Counted from the first letter of the stretch, positions 47,767-59,980 are shown. The stretch: 64,000 nucleotides of DNA from Centroberyx gerrardi (GCF_048128805.1 NC_136015.1:27326116-27390115), one strand, 5' to 3'. The notes: generated by a model not told the origin, from the sequence alone. Translations and numbers: made by a program.

Positions 47767-47823
47767 TTTAATTATGGAGACATCCTGTACTCACATGCTG
47801 CCCATTCTACCCTAAAACAACTT
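47692..47823. repeat. Perfect 57-bp inverted repeat
   Basis: 47692-47748 and 47767-47823 are exact reverse complements by eye, with an 18-bp spacer. The left arm is LINE coding sequence, so the 5' end of the LINE copy is duplicated back on itself. Confidence 0.9.
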
Positions 47824-48105
47824 AATGCAACTTATAATTGCCATCTGTGTTGGAGTTTGCCTTTCCAAGCTTCATCCAAACCATCAACACAACATTTATC
47901 CCAAGCATCTCACAGTATTGCAGTGTTTCCCGTACAAAGGCTCATTTGTGGCGCATTGCCACAAAATCAAATCAAATAAAAAATAAAAAGTTAGTCTGTA
48001 TATAGAAATTGATCTAAAGCGATCCCTAACGCTGCACATCATGACATTATGCACCAGAGACAAATCTCACCGGCGCTCAGGCAGCCGTTGCTTGCAATCT
48101 CACCG

Positions 48106-48109
<4 letters not shown>

Positions 48110-48199
<90 letters not shown>
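48110..48199. repeat. (CA)n microsatellite
   Basis: About 45 uninterrupted CA units. The long Thr-His and Val-Cys open frames across it are artefacts. Confidence 0.97.
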
Positions 48200-48200
<1 letters not shown>

Positions 48201-49330
48201 CTTTCTTCTCCACCTGCTTGAGAAAGACCAGCAGACCAGCAGCTTTGTGCTCAATCCCACAGAGCATCCCGTTATGAAAACTAAAGTGAAACTTAAAATT
48301 TGCTCCGGACTCTCATGTGTTTGTAACGGTGTATGGGCTAGCTACCCATGTCAGCAGGATCCAATACAAATCAGTATTCTGGAGACACCCAACAAAGGCT
48401 ATGAATACAACTAAAGAGAGAATACCCCCAGAGTGCGAGAGCGGGGGTGGAAGAAGACTCATGGACGGATAACATGGTTACAGACCCAAGAATGGAAAAG
48501 ACTACGAGGAAGGCAAGCACTCAACAAGAATCTTGCATATCAACAGCATCCGAGAAAAGGCTTCAGGTCTGTTCCTGCAGTTGGAAGAAAATAAGAATCT
48601 TCAAAGGGCCTGAAAATACATCAAGGAAAGAAAAGGTGCTTGAGCGAGGTAGAACAGGGACCTCGCATTGATACGTACTTCCTGAGAAGTTAATCAAGTC
48701 AGTCGAATGAAGTTCAGCGACTGGAACCACACCAAAGTTTGCAGGATATCAGCCTATCCTAGGAAAAAGCCGATCCACTGTTGTCTATGAGCCAATCTGA
48801 TCTCATCATGTGGGGAAAAAATAGGCTACTGTGTGCTAGCCGACGTGTTCAGAAAAGCCTACTCACTTAGCTCAGATGGAGTCTTGCTATATTTAAAATA
48901 TATTTCAAATGCTTGATGTATTTTAAACTGGGAGATTTTGGAGACGGAACCTGAAAATTAATACGTGAGAGTTGGCGACCCTGCAACTCTTGTAACTGCA
49001 AGCTTGTACTTAAACGTTATGTAGGCCTATTTATCAAAATTATCATGTACAGCAAAGTTCCCTCAGTAAGAAGACGTGAATGACGGTTTCAATAAATTTC
49101 AGGTTTATCACCCAGCCCTAACATACAGTGGTTTCATAAATTTACACGTGTTGGAGCCATAAATTATAATAAAATACTTAAATAAATTGTCTGTCCATGG
49201 TCCTTCAAACCCTGCAGCAGCTCTTCAGGAGGAGACTCGCCTACATCTAACTTTAACATGGTGACTAGGTGTTGTGATCACTGGGAATGAAGGAGAATGA
49301 CATATTTCTGTAGTTCAGATGGACATAAAT
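48200..49330. other. ZNF6 intron sequence
   Basis: 48200-49100 is unrecognised. 49130-49330 matches ZNF1 intron 8430-8660 (ctgcagcagctcttcagga, ctaactttaacatggtgac), confirming common descent of the introns. Confidence 0.55.
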
Positions 49331-50052
49331 TGTTGAAAATGGTCTAGTGAATTAATGTCTGTCCCTTAACACCAGCTGGAACTTTAGGTTTTGATTAAGG
49401 ACTATTCGGTATAGCAGCAAGTTCAGGAAGAAGCAACTTACCTCACATGCTCCACTGGGTTAAACACCAGTTGTATGCAGAGTGTGCATGACTTGAACAA
49501 AGTAAGAAGTTATTTCCTATCTTTATTTCATGTTGAAATATTAGTTATAGTCCATGGTATGTTTACTGGGTGATAATTGAAGTTAATAACGATAGTAGTG
49601 CTAAATATTGGAATATTATGTCTATTATTGTAGGTTAATTATTAAAGTGGAAATTGCAAGTAAGTTACATGTCAGATTGCTTTAGATTGTATTGGATGGA
49701 ACTGAATGTAAATCACCTGGTTAGCCTTACTGGACGCCATTAGTGATCGTTAAACGCCCTCTAGCGGACGTTTATATAACTGCATCTCTGTACATTGTAT
49801 TGTAATTGAACTCTGCTTAGTATAGGACATTTATTTGTAGTTTATAAATTATTGTAGTTTATTGATATTAATGTATGCTGCTTCTTCTCATTGTAGACCA
49901 CACTCAAGACAATATGCCATTCTAGCCCAATATATATGGAGTCAAATAAAGATCTGAAAGGACATCTAATGTTTATTCATCTCTGACCGGATGCCCGTGG
50001 TGGCTGTAAGCAATCCTGAATCAGCAGAGATTGTTTCTTAAAACCCATCACA
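49331..50052. mobile_element. Solo-LTR-like insertion with 8-bp target duplication
   Basis: The ZNF1 intron provides the empty site. In ZNF6 the shared sequence is interrupted by 722 bp beginning tgttgaaaatgg and ending cccatcaca. The insertion is flanked by acataaat at 49323-49330 and 50053-50060. TG...CA ends, tttatataac and a late caaataaag fit an LTR; an 8-bp duplication fits a hAT-type element better. Class unresolved, insertion itself clear. Confidence 0.65.
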
Positions 50053-50180
50053 ACATAAATCATGCAAATATATTGGAAAAATGCATGCAATTGGCCTTAA
50101 ATAGACACATTTTGGGACATGATGAAATGATATGAAAATGATATGATAAAATGTGAAAATAACATTTAAATGTCACCAAC

Positions 50181-50373
50181 CTGCTCTGTGTAACCGCACT
50201 TCAGGATTTAAAACAGCGTCCAGTAGCTTTCGTTGTCGGTCGTTCTGCTCTTTTGAACGAGAAACTTCCTCCTCGTACTCTGCTATCGTTCTTTCAAACA
50301 GCCCAAATATCTCTTCAACAGCCGCAGTTAGTCGCTGCTTCACCGACGCTCTCAGCTTCTGGACTTTAGACAT
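50181..50373 (-). CDS. ZNF6 exon 1, type A N-terminal module
   Basis: 64 residues plus one base, as in ZNF1, ZNF4 and ZNF7, with a GTTGGT donor at 50180. The intron to 46433 is 3747 nt. Confidence 0.85.
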
Positions 50374-50612
50374 TATACAATAACGCTGCTTACTGAGTCA
50401 AAACACAACCTGGTCGATATCAAACGGTCTCTTTAGCTAGCTAGCGTTGTGTTGCTAAGCTCCGTCCCTGTCTGTCTGTTAGCAGCTAGCTAGCTATGCT
50501 AACTTAAAAAGCTTTGTAGGCTACCGGGAGAAGAGTCTGAGGTAAAACCTTAAGAAAGAAGAGCGAAGGGCGCGAGCTGCATTCAGATAGAGTTATCCAT
50601 ACACACACAGTC
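50374..50612 (-). promoter_or_regulatory. ZNF6 proximal promoter / 5' UTR block
   Basis: It matches the ZNF4 block up to cacacacagtct. The match ends there, so the distal part with the YY1 site is missing. Confidence 0.5.
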
Positions 50613-50639
50613 TAATGTTGGTTCGTTCAACTTGGATGT

Positions 50640-52330
50640 AATATACACTTTCGAAGGGAAAAAGCCGGGACTCTGGCCTTGTGGACTGAGCCCTCGTGTT
50701 CAACGTCATCACGTCAAGTCTGCGAGGGCGCAATACGTCCGTATTGCAATGAATTGTGGGTTAAATCAGTGAAGTCGGTCGAATAGTCAAAAAAATACGT
50801 CCTAACTCCTCTTCCTAACCACTTTTCCTTGACCTCGTTGGAAAACGTCATGAGGTCAAGGAAAGATGTGAAGGAGAATTCATAAGGACTTAGGAAAAGA
50901 CAACGCGGTGCTAAGAGAATCCGACTGCACTTACACTAGGCTGCGTCATTATGCGACGGCGGATGTTAATGACGTGGGTCTGCCGTGTGAAACTACAATG
51001 TTCCGGAGATGGACTACTAAAAGCGCATCTTAGATACTTCGCCCCGTGCGTTCTTACCGTGTTGTTTCATGCAGGCTATATAAACGTGGACAACCCAGTG
51101 AAAAATATTGCTTCATCACCAAGGTTGGAATTGAAATAAAAAAGGAATATAGGCTACCAGTCACAAAAGTGAAATGGGTTAGGGGTTGTCACATTGAGAA
51201 TGGTTGCTCACGCTCACCTTCCTGTCCACTCATATCGACATGAATCCCAATTAGTATGATTGTATGAAAATTATTGTTAAATTCATGCAACATAGGCATA
51301 ACTTGTTAGGCCTACAAATCTACTACTGTACATATCATCATTCTTAAGTTTCAAACATGTTGAATAAAAAACATCATCTAGCTAAAAACGTCTCATATCG
51401 CTTTTTCTTGAAAGACAGACTTCTGTGTTATGGTTAATATGCTGATTATGATCTGATTATAAGCCTATGCATATAATATCTTAAGAACCACCACACAACT
51501 CAGTAAACACCTTGAAATGTTGACTTGATTGTGCTTTGAAGTTGTTATGGCTGATTCAGGCCTTTATTAAGGCAAGGGCTTCAGCATCTGTGACTGAAGT
51601 AAAATTAATTAATGATATTCCTAAAGGCTGGCAATACAACAACGCTCAGAATGAAGAAATAACTAATGCAAACTGAGCATAGGTTACGCTACAACGTTAA
51701 CTTCACTTTGATCATTTTACGACAGCAGCGTAACGTTCATAGTTCGCCTCTATGGGTTTAACATGTTGTTGAAAGTTCAAAACATATAAGCATATTAGCA
51801 AGTTATGGCATAAGATGGAACATGCTTAATAAGCAACGGTAACTTGCTTGATGATCTGCGGCCCTTGTCGGTCATGATCGTTTGTTTTCGTGAACGGCCG
51901 AATTCGTTGCTGCCGCAAAGAATTGTGGGACGGCATTATCTCCTTTCCTTTCGTAAAGGATAGTCCAGTGTATCCTATGCTAAAGGAGCTAAGTAAGGAA
52001 GCATTGAAGCACCTTTCCTTAGCATGTAGAGAATTCGAACAGCTCTTATCATGGCTGCCACTTAGGTACTTCCGGGTCATTTCACTCAGTTAGGAACCTT
52101 CCTAAGCAAAAAAGACTATTCGACCGCAGCCGTCTGCACCCCAAGCGGACTCTCTGGAAGTCTGCAGAAAGTCCGCTTGAGGCCCCTTGTGGACTGGATG
52201 AATCGTGGATTTGGAGCCCTCAGCACTCGCAGACTTTCCGGGAACGCGCCCGCAAAGTCCGCGAGTCTGCAAGTGCGGTGAAGTCCGGACACGATTCAAA
52301 ACCAGACACCATAGGCTACTGACCGACGTG
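50640..52330. mobile_element. Possible DNA transposon with inverted subterminal motifs
   Basis: ggtcgaatagtc at 50777-50788 recurs inverted at about 52110-52122. gaattgtggg occurs at 50751 and 51919, and agtctgcgag-type motifs lie at both ends. No transposase and no clear borders. 51240-51830 is AT-rich and unrecognised. Confidence 0.35.
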
Positions 52331-52363
52331 GGTCCTGACCTGGAAGTAGTCACCTAGCGCTTT

Positions 52364-52397
52364 TCTTCTTCTTCTTCTTCTTCTTCTTCTTCTTCTT
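52364..52397. repeat. (CTT)n microsatellite
   Basis: About eleven CTT units. Confidence 0.9.
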
Positions 52398-53640
52398 GTC
52401 TTTTAACGGATAAAAGAAGGACGACACTGCCGTTCATCCATCTACAGGGAAAAGGGAAAAAAAGGAGGAGGTCCGTCATCAACTCGCATTGTTTTGCTAA
52501 AAGAACGGAACGTGAGAAATCATATGCTACAACCGAATAGACCACAAAGGAGGGTGCTAGTCTATGGGCTAAATTATTGTGGTAGATTGGCTAATCAGCC
52601 TTTTTTCATTCACTGCCATTCCCATATTTAGCATATACAAACACATGCTGTCCAACAAACCACCATCACCTGGGCCAGATGCATCTGTGTAGATTCCAGT
52701 GTCCTCTAACAGCCAAAGCAGCTGCTATATACTGTATGTGAGCCATAATAACATATTGATTGATCACACGAGTTGGTCTGATTTATGATCTGATGTGCAT
52801 TATTCATTATTCTAGGCTTAGATTCCCAGAGGAAACTGCCGTCTCTTTTTAATCACTAGGGTCATTTTCTCATGACATCTGCATGTGTGCTAGTTCAAAA
52901 CACACATTTTGAGTGTTATACGAAACTGGGAAAGCAGACAGCTAACTCATTGCTTTTTAACTTTATGTTTACATTACCTTCTCCTTTCTTTTTCTTTCTC
53001 TTCCTTTCTCTCCATCATAGGTTGGAACAAACATAGCGGAGTACCTCCAACAGGCTGAGGTGTCAAGGCCATATGTTATGGACTTTTTATGGGCTTGTTT
53101 AATGTTACTATTGATATTGTTATTGACTCCAGTTTAATAGTGGCTCTGCTCTGGAATTGAAAACTTGTAAAAATGTATATTAAAAAGAATTTAAAATGTA
53201 GTGTTTAAAAATAAATTAGCTATTGATTATTGCTATTGCCTGCATATCCAAGTAATTTAACTGTTTTAAGGATAAGGCTGGTGTTTTTTAATGCATTTCT
53301 TACCGTCGACAAATCCTATGAAAATAAAAAAATCAGCAATGAATTAGTTTCACTAACAAGTCTGGTCCATGTAGCGGTCCCAGTGCAGCCTCATGTCCCA
53401 GCAGCCATAGAACTGCATTGTATTAAAAACTATTAAACCCCGTCACAGAGCCATGCTGCTGCTCTGCAGCATATTTCATCATCACGATGCACCGGGCCGG
53501 ACGACTTTTTCCTCAAACGACTTAATAAGCCGACCGTAAACACGTTTTCCATCTCAGGAAAGTAGTTCCGTAGCACAGAAAATAGTCCCCGGCGTAATGA
53601 AGAATTTGTTCCCATTTGAATTTGATTTGGTAATAACTAC
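52398..53640. other. Intergenic, no gene seen
   Basis: AT-rich sequence with short frames only. No repeat family recognised. Confidence 0.45.
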
Positions 53641-54265
53641 AACAGTCTGACTTTTCATGGTAACAGTTAGAGATTTTTAAAATGTAAACTATGTCTTTGT
53701 GAGCTGTATTTAAAGGTTTTTAGCTTACAATTGGAGCCAATGACTTCCGGGTTGAAGGATAATGCTGCATTCCATTCCATTCCAACGACTTCCAACACGG
53801 AAAAGTGCAAAGGAACGGTCGTTCAAGTCGGAGTTCCCAGTAGGAAACTTGGACAAAATTATTTTCACACGAGTTGTCCGACATATACACAGCTGACGTC
53901 ACAGCATCAATCCGTACTTAATAAAACCTGATTTTACTTGATATGTAGTTTTTTGTTATGAAAACGTGTTGAAACAACTTTGTAGTTTCCATTTGTAACG
54001 TAATTCAGTGACTTGTGCTTCGTTAGTAGATAGAAGTCTTTGCTGTATGAACCCGCCTGCTAACGTAACTACAGCTGTCAGATAGCTGCCGTTAACGTTA
54101 ATGGGTAAAGGCTGTTGTGTCCATGTTTTCCCGAGAAGACGCACTGGAACGGATTTAGATCGGAGGTCGGTAGTTCCAACTCGGAACTACCGTAGAGCAA
54201 ACGCATTGTTGATTTTGTTATTTTAATAGGATTTGTTGATGATAAGAAATGTATTTAAAAACACC
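53641..54265. repeat. Interspersed repeat, interrupted
   Basis: The outer parts match 62863-63088 (ttaaaggtttttagcttac, gcaaacgcattgttgattt). Between 53759 and about 54180 a different repeat starting taatgctgcattcc has inserted; the same start truncates ZNF2 at 12781. Confidence 0.65.
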
Positions 54266-54832
54266 AGCCGAATCCTTTAATGACAACAGTCATAAACATT
54301 CATAAAGTTTAATTCATGTTGATGTCAGTTGTCATGACATAGTTATGACAGTGTTATGTCAGCCTTATTCACCCCCCTTCAAATAAAGTGTTATGAAGAA
54401 GTTAAATGTGTATGAATTTTAAACCATAAAGAGAAAAGTGAACAAACTGACTGGAAATGAGGGTCAGTGAATAAACCAGCAAAAACAAGTGAAACCAGAC
54501 CAAGTACATTTTCTAAAAGAAAAGGCTTGTGTTTTTTTGCTCAGTATGGTAGAACAGTTATTCAGCTGTCATGTGACCACTGGCTTAATATACAATTATT
54601 CAGCCTGATTTAAGGAAAGAACAAGTAAACAATAAAAGTGTATGAGAAGAACACTAATAACTCAGCAAGTACAAGTCCAATTACAGTTTATTTTCACAAT
54701 GAATACGAGCACATTGAATTAAACATGACAGGAATTCCATTTCAATATAAAATCTATTCTCCATTACTGATCATAATTAATTGTTAGCTACTAAGGAACA
54801 TTCACCCTTGTCAGCTCACACTGGAATGTTAG
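54266..54832. other. 3' flank of ZNF7, no gene
   Basis: Nothing recognised. Confidence 0.4.
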
Positions 54833-54838
54833 TTTATT
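54833..54838 (-). terminator. Poly(A) signal AATAAA of ZNF7
   Basis: AATAAA 48 nt past the stop, after the inverted repeat at 54850-54864. Confidence 0.6.
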
Positions 54839-54885
54839 GATCTGTTGCTGCTGAACAGTTCAGCTCAACCAGCAGCTCTGCAGCT

Positions 54886-56186
54886 TCACCTGCTGCTGCT
54901 CTCACCACAACACTTGTGTTTTTTGACCTCTGAACGGTGGCGAAAACTCCTCCCACAAACACTGCAACTGAACGGTTTCTCTCCTGTGTGGATTCTCATG
55001 TGTCTCTTCAAACTTTCTTTAATACCAAAACTTCTCCCACAGGTTGAGCAGCTGTAGGGTTTCTCTCCTGTGTGGCTTCTCATGTGTATCTTCAAATCTC
55101 TTTTAGCAATAAAACGTTTCCCACAGATTGAGCAACGAAAGGGTTTCTCACCAGTATGGACTCTTGTGTGGTTAAACATTGCATATTTGCGGGAAAAACG
55201 TTTTTTACAAACTAAACAGCTGAAAGGTTTTTCCCCTGTATGAATTATCATGTGCGAACTTAATACTCCTCTCTGACTGAACATTTGACCACAAACTGAA
55301 CAACTAAATGGTTTCTCCCCTGTGTGGATTCTCATGTGTGACTTCAAGTCTCCTTTATAACCAAAACGTTTACAACAGACTGAGCAACTAAAGAGTTTCT
55401 CTCCTGTATGGACTCTCTCGTGTCTCCTCAAGTCTTGTTTGTCACCAAACTTTTTACCACAAACTGAACAATTATATGGTTTCTCTCCTGTGTGGACTCT
55501 CATGTGTCTCGTCAAGCCCCCTTTCTGACCAAAACTTTTACAACAGACTGAGCAACTAAAGAGTTTCTCTCCTGTGTGGATTCTCATGTGTCTCGTCAAG
55601 CCCCCTTTATGACCAAAACGTTTACAACAGACTGAGCAACTAAAGTCTTTCTCCCCATTAGATGTTAAATGACTTACAAGGACTTTGTTGTTTTTCTCTG
55701 AGTCTAAACCTGACTGAGGTTCTCTAGTCTCCTTCAATTCACCATCACTGTCTGCAGTCTCAGGTTCAGAGGAGTCTGAAGTCTTGCCATCACTAGTTGG
55801 GTGTAAATGACTAGCTGGATCTAAGTTCCTGGCTGGTTCTGATACTCCACAGTCCTCTCCATCAGCTTCTGTTTTCATCTGTTCAGTTGAGCTGCTGGCT
55901 AGAGGCTCTGCCTCTCTGTTCTCCTCAGTTTGGCTTTGATGAAGCTGTGAGGACTGAGGTTTCTCTTCATCATCTTCACTCTTCACAGGGACAGGAGTGA
56001 ACGGGAACTCGGTGATATCGGCCTCCTCCGGCCCTTGAAGCTGCTCTCCCTCCTGACTGGTCCAGAGTTCCTCCTGTTCCTCTTTAATGTGTGGGGGCTC
56101 CTGGTCCAGACTGGGGCTCCAGTCCTGCTGCTCAGGGGGAACCTCTTCTTCACTGACCAGCAGCTGCTGGACGTCTGGAGGGAAGA
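54886..56186 (-). CDS. ZNF7 exon 2: acidic linker and nine fingers
   Basis: With 60173-59981 it encodes 497 residues with no lesion, the longest simple gene of the array. The acidic linker spans about residues 65-245, with IKEE near 98, VKSE near 132 and MKTE near 168; a three-residue DPE deletion is present. Eight canonical fingers and the final C2HC finger with CCGESSSR span about 246-497. Contact residues (-1,2,3,6): HGGR, QGGR, DQDR, YGDS, QGVS, RYAN, ARDI, IESR, HSEK. Fingers 1, 2 and 4 share SVCCK, with an extra cysteine after the CxxC, suggesting local finger duplication. Predicted nuclear DNA-binding protein, target unknown. Confidence 0.92.
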
Positions 56187-56255
56187 CTGAAATATACACA
56201 TAACGGAAAACAAATTATGCACAATCACGGCCTAAACTCCCACCTGTATGCTGAC

Positions 56256-57362
56256 TAGGGATGCACCGATACCGATTTTTTACTGCCGATCCGATAACGA
56301 TACCAGAATTTTGAGTATCAACCGATACCGAGTACCGATCCGATATTGACCCCTTTTTTTCTTCTGTAATTACACAGCTGCATACAACATGTATATAACA
56401 TGGGAACAATAATTTTATTGTTAAAAAAAAAGAAAAGCAGCAGGGCAAAAGAACTGACCAAAATAGGAATGACAGTTCCTAGGATATATAAAAGATTGTT
56501 GCAATATAGGGATACAGTGCAAAAAAACTCACAAAAGTGCAAAAGAGCAATAAACTGACCAGTGCATACTGCTACAAAACAATATTGAAACAACCATACA
56601 GCCTTTGCTTATGTATTTTTTCCTCTTCTTTAGTGTGAATAACTGACAGAAAAAATACTGCTACACATAGGCTTTTTCTGGGCATAACATCCAGTGTGTG
56701 CCAAGTCTAGTCTAGTTTTAATCACTTAAGGACAAGAGGCAGGTTTTTCTTCAGAAACAGAAGCATCTCACCTCTCTCTGCTGTCAGCCTGTTCCTCCGT
56801 TCACTGACAGTGTTGACAGTCACTGACGCTGACGCACGCACAGGTCGCGTCAGCGTCATCAGCGCGGTAGCATTAGCTTTAGCCCCCATCTCCAAAAAGC
56901 TTCGTTTTGTGAAAACGGAAGACTTAATTGAAACCTTTATGGTGGCGTGTACATGGTACTAAGCCCAAGGACACTCGATGTAACTTTGAGCTAAGGAGCA
57001 GGCGTTTGGAAGGCGTCGCCAGATGAAGTTGGATAAAGATCTTTGGGACGCTAGTAATGGCATAGCCATCTAGCATCCCTTTGTGGCTAAAATAATTCCC
57101 AACCGCTGACATGTTTACATCAGCACATTGCCTGCACGCTCGCTTTCTTTTTCCAACTTCTTCACTCACTCGTGTCGCGTCACGTGCAAACTCAGGCATG
57201 TTTTACGGCAGGCGACTACGCCCGTTTATTACTCCGGGGGCTCGAACTGATTGCTCTGGATCGGATCGGATTATAACGTTAGCTGCCACCGATGTCCGAT
57301 CCAGCATTTTAGGCCAATATCGGCCCGATACCGATGCCAAGTATCGGATCGGTGCATCCCTA
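56256..57362. mobile_element. Non-autonomous hAT element in ZNF7 intron
   Basis: Ends tagggatgcaccgatacc and ggatcggtgcatcccta, flanked by a perfect 8-bp duplication atgctgac at 56248-56255 and 57363-57370. Subterminal ccgatacc/ggatcgg repeats lie at both ends. No transposase frame is visible. Confidence 0.93.
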
Positions 57363-57370
57363 ATGCTGAC

Positions 57371-58962
57371 AATACAATATACATCCATACCACACCTGAC
57401 ATTTCAGCTACAATGGCAACACTCAACTGCCTGTGTAATATGCTGAAATGAATGCTCTTAAGAAGTAATGCACTTAGAATTTTAAAAAAGGCTTTTATTT
57501 GTTGAGTTCATAATGTCCAGATTAAAAGAATAAATGCAGCTACAAAGAGGATAATGGTAAAAATGTGATGCCACTAAGAGATATCAAGGTAGAAAATAAA
57601 ACAGAGAATATTACCTGCCTGGTAAATAGTCAAAAACAGTAAAAAAAAAAACAACAACTAAAAAACGAAACTAAATTAAGGTAAAAAGGTACTAAAGTAC
57701 TAAATACTCATAATGTTTGAAAGATGCATCTGTAATGGACTTTTCAAGTCTCAATGGAGATGTCACCTGTGGTTGATTAGTAATGCCTACAGATGTCAGG
57801 GGGGAGCTCTTGCGACGTTGCTTCATTATTGATAAAAATGCCAGAGTAAACCTCGTGTCCAGATGTCTTTATTGATACTCTCCCTTTTCAGGTGCATAAT
57901 AAACTTATATCATTGTGTTGCTATCAACCTGTTTTAAAAAGGAACTGTATTGTTTTGAGAAATGGTTTTCACTGTTAACGTACAGAGAAACGTTACGGTC
58001 TACTCTCTTGAATTAGCAAGAGGCAAATAACATGCGGTTTGCTAGCAAGAACGAGAGGTCTGTGTTGCAACGGAGAGTAATACAGTAGTTCTGTTCTAAT
58101 GAATAAAACAGCTAGAATAATCTATGTTGGTTTAAAAAAAAAGGGAACGCCTTAAATAATGAACAGGGTAAATAAGATCGGTTTATACAGGTAATGTGCA
58201 TACTTTATAACGCCTAGTCTGTTTTCCTATCAGCTAACAAGACAGAGCACGAAGACAGTATGTCAGCCATGACGGCCATATTGTGAATGTTGTATCTTTG
58301 AGCCGTGCACCCACAGGGATCTAGGCTTAAATCATGTTGCAGCTACAGTTTGTCTTTGCAGATAAATGCTGAGTTCATGAGGATAACTACGGCTCCACTG
58401 CAATCAACATTCTTTGCGAAACTGGACCAGCATTACGATTTGTTAGTATGATGAGTATGTTGTTTTCATGTAGAGTTTCCATCTTGAATTGTATTTACTT
58501 AGACTCACGGTTTATTACTGGCACAACAGTTAAAAGCATTTACTTTTGCTGTTCATTGATACAATATTTGAGTCAACTAAACAGATGAGATTCTAGGTTG
58601 TTAATATGTGAATGAGCAAAGGGTTTTAATTAACAGTTACTTATGTTAACCTACTTAGTGAATTTTGAAAAATATTTAATTTACACCCATGTTTACTGAC
58701 TGAAAAGTGGAAAAGTGGAATTAATTTGAATTGACTTGTTATATCATTTGACAAGTGCTTTATTTAGTTGAATAGAAAGAACTTGTGATAACCATGGAAA
58801 AGGAATTGAGTTTACCTGTTGTATTTACCTGTATGAAAAGATGTGTAATTACACTGAAAGAGAATCTAGAATGTAAAAACAATTCTCTATAAAGATGCCA
58901 GAGAGTGAACATCGTGTCCGGACGTCTTTATTGATACTCTCCCTTTTCAGCGTGTCAAATCC
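57371..58962. other. ZNF7 intron with a widely spaced direct repeat
   Basis: 57838-57891 and 58895-58950 are about 85% alike (tctttattgatactctccc core) and about 1 kb apart. They could be remnants of LTRs or two copies of one repeat. The rest shows no gene. Confidence 0.5.
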
Positions 58963-59716
58963 TGAATGCACAGCAGCTTTTTGAAGCTTAATTGCAACAA
59001 AACAGAAATAATCCTCATCGGCTCCAAGTCCACATACACACACACACATACAGCCCGCAACCTCTGCCTCTCTACTGATAATATGACAGTCACACCTTTC
59101 CTGCAAGTAAAGAACCTCAGAGTCATCCTGGATTCTGCACTTTTCATTTGAACCTCCGAAACATCGCCAGATCCGCCCGTACCTCAAATTTTCTGATCCA
59201 TGCCTTTATGGATCCGTGCGCTCCTCGCTGGCCTCCCTTCCCATCTCCTCAACAAACTGCAACAAGTACAAACTTCTGCAGCTCCTGACATCCACCTCCT
59301 CCGGCACCACATCACTCCGATCCTCAGAGACTTCCACTGGCTTCCTGCATGTTACAGGACAACCTACAAAGTGACGCTCCTCACCTACAAGGCCCTGCAC
59401 GACTCCACGCCGGACCACATGTCACGGCTCATCTCTCCCTGCTGTCCTTCTCGTTCTCTTCCATCCTCTCGCTCTTGCTCCTGTTCCTCTGCTGCCCCGC
59501 CCATCTGGAACAGGCTCCTCCCCCAGTCAGAGCGTCGGACAATGTTGATTCTTTTAAATCAATTCTCAAGACTCGCCTTTTTAGAGAAGCATTTAATTTA
59601 TCATGGTATTGTTAGTTTTAAGTATACTTAACCTGTTTTAATGCTGTTTTGCTGTGAAGTGCTTTGAGTTACTGAGAAAGTGCTACATAAATATAATGTA
59701 TTATTATTATTATTGT
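58963..59716 (+). mobile_element. L2-like LINE 3' end in ZNF7 intron
   Basis: Plus strand: FLKLNCNKTEIILIGSKS, VTPFLQVKNLRVILDSA, then the C-terminal frame 59200-59631 with HHITPILRDFHWLPACYRTT. The 3' tail is gtgctacataaatataatg followed by a TTA repeat, as in L2 elements. A CA run replaces part of the coding sequence. Confidence 0.8.
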
Positions 59717-59920
59717 TAGGGGTCCAAGCAGGTAGTGCTGGAACCCTATTGTTTTTGTTCGGATTATTCTTCTTCTTATTCTGCCATAAAACTGTCTGCA
59801 GCTCAGAAACTGTAAGAGCTACAGCTCCCAAACTTGGCAGGGCCTACAGAGGCAAAGAACACTCTTAACTCCACAGATGGTCCATGAATAAGTAGCAAAC
59901 TTCAACGTCGTGTTACTCCC
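59717..59920. repeat. Interspersed repeat next to ZNF7 exon 1
   Basis: It starts ggggtccaagcaggtag and contains gctggaaccctattgtttt, a repeat type common in fish genomes. It is non-coding. Confidence 0.45.
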
Positions 59921-59980
59921 AACAGAAATATGATAAAATGTGTATGAGTAATGTGAAAATAACATTTAAATGTCACCAAC

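Noticed and set aside
48039..48414. Long Thr-His and Cys-Val proteins
   Set aside because: Translation of the (CA)n microsatellite.
56318..56593. Hydrophobic minus-strand frame, possible membrane protein
   Set aside because: Entirely inside the hAT element with AT-rich composition.
57111..57446. Overlapping plus and minus frames in the ZNF7 intron
   Set aside because: They cross the hAT terminus and its target duplication, so cannot be a host exon.
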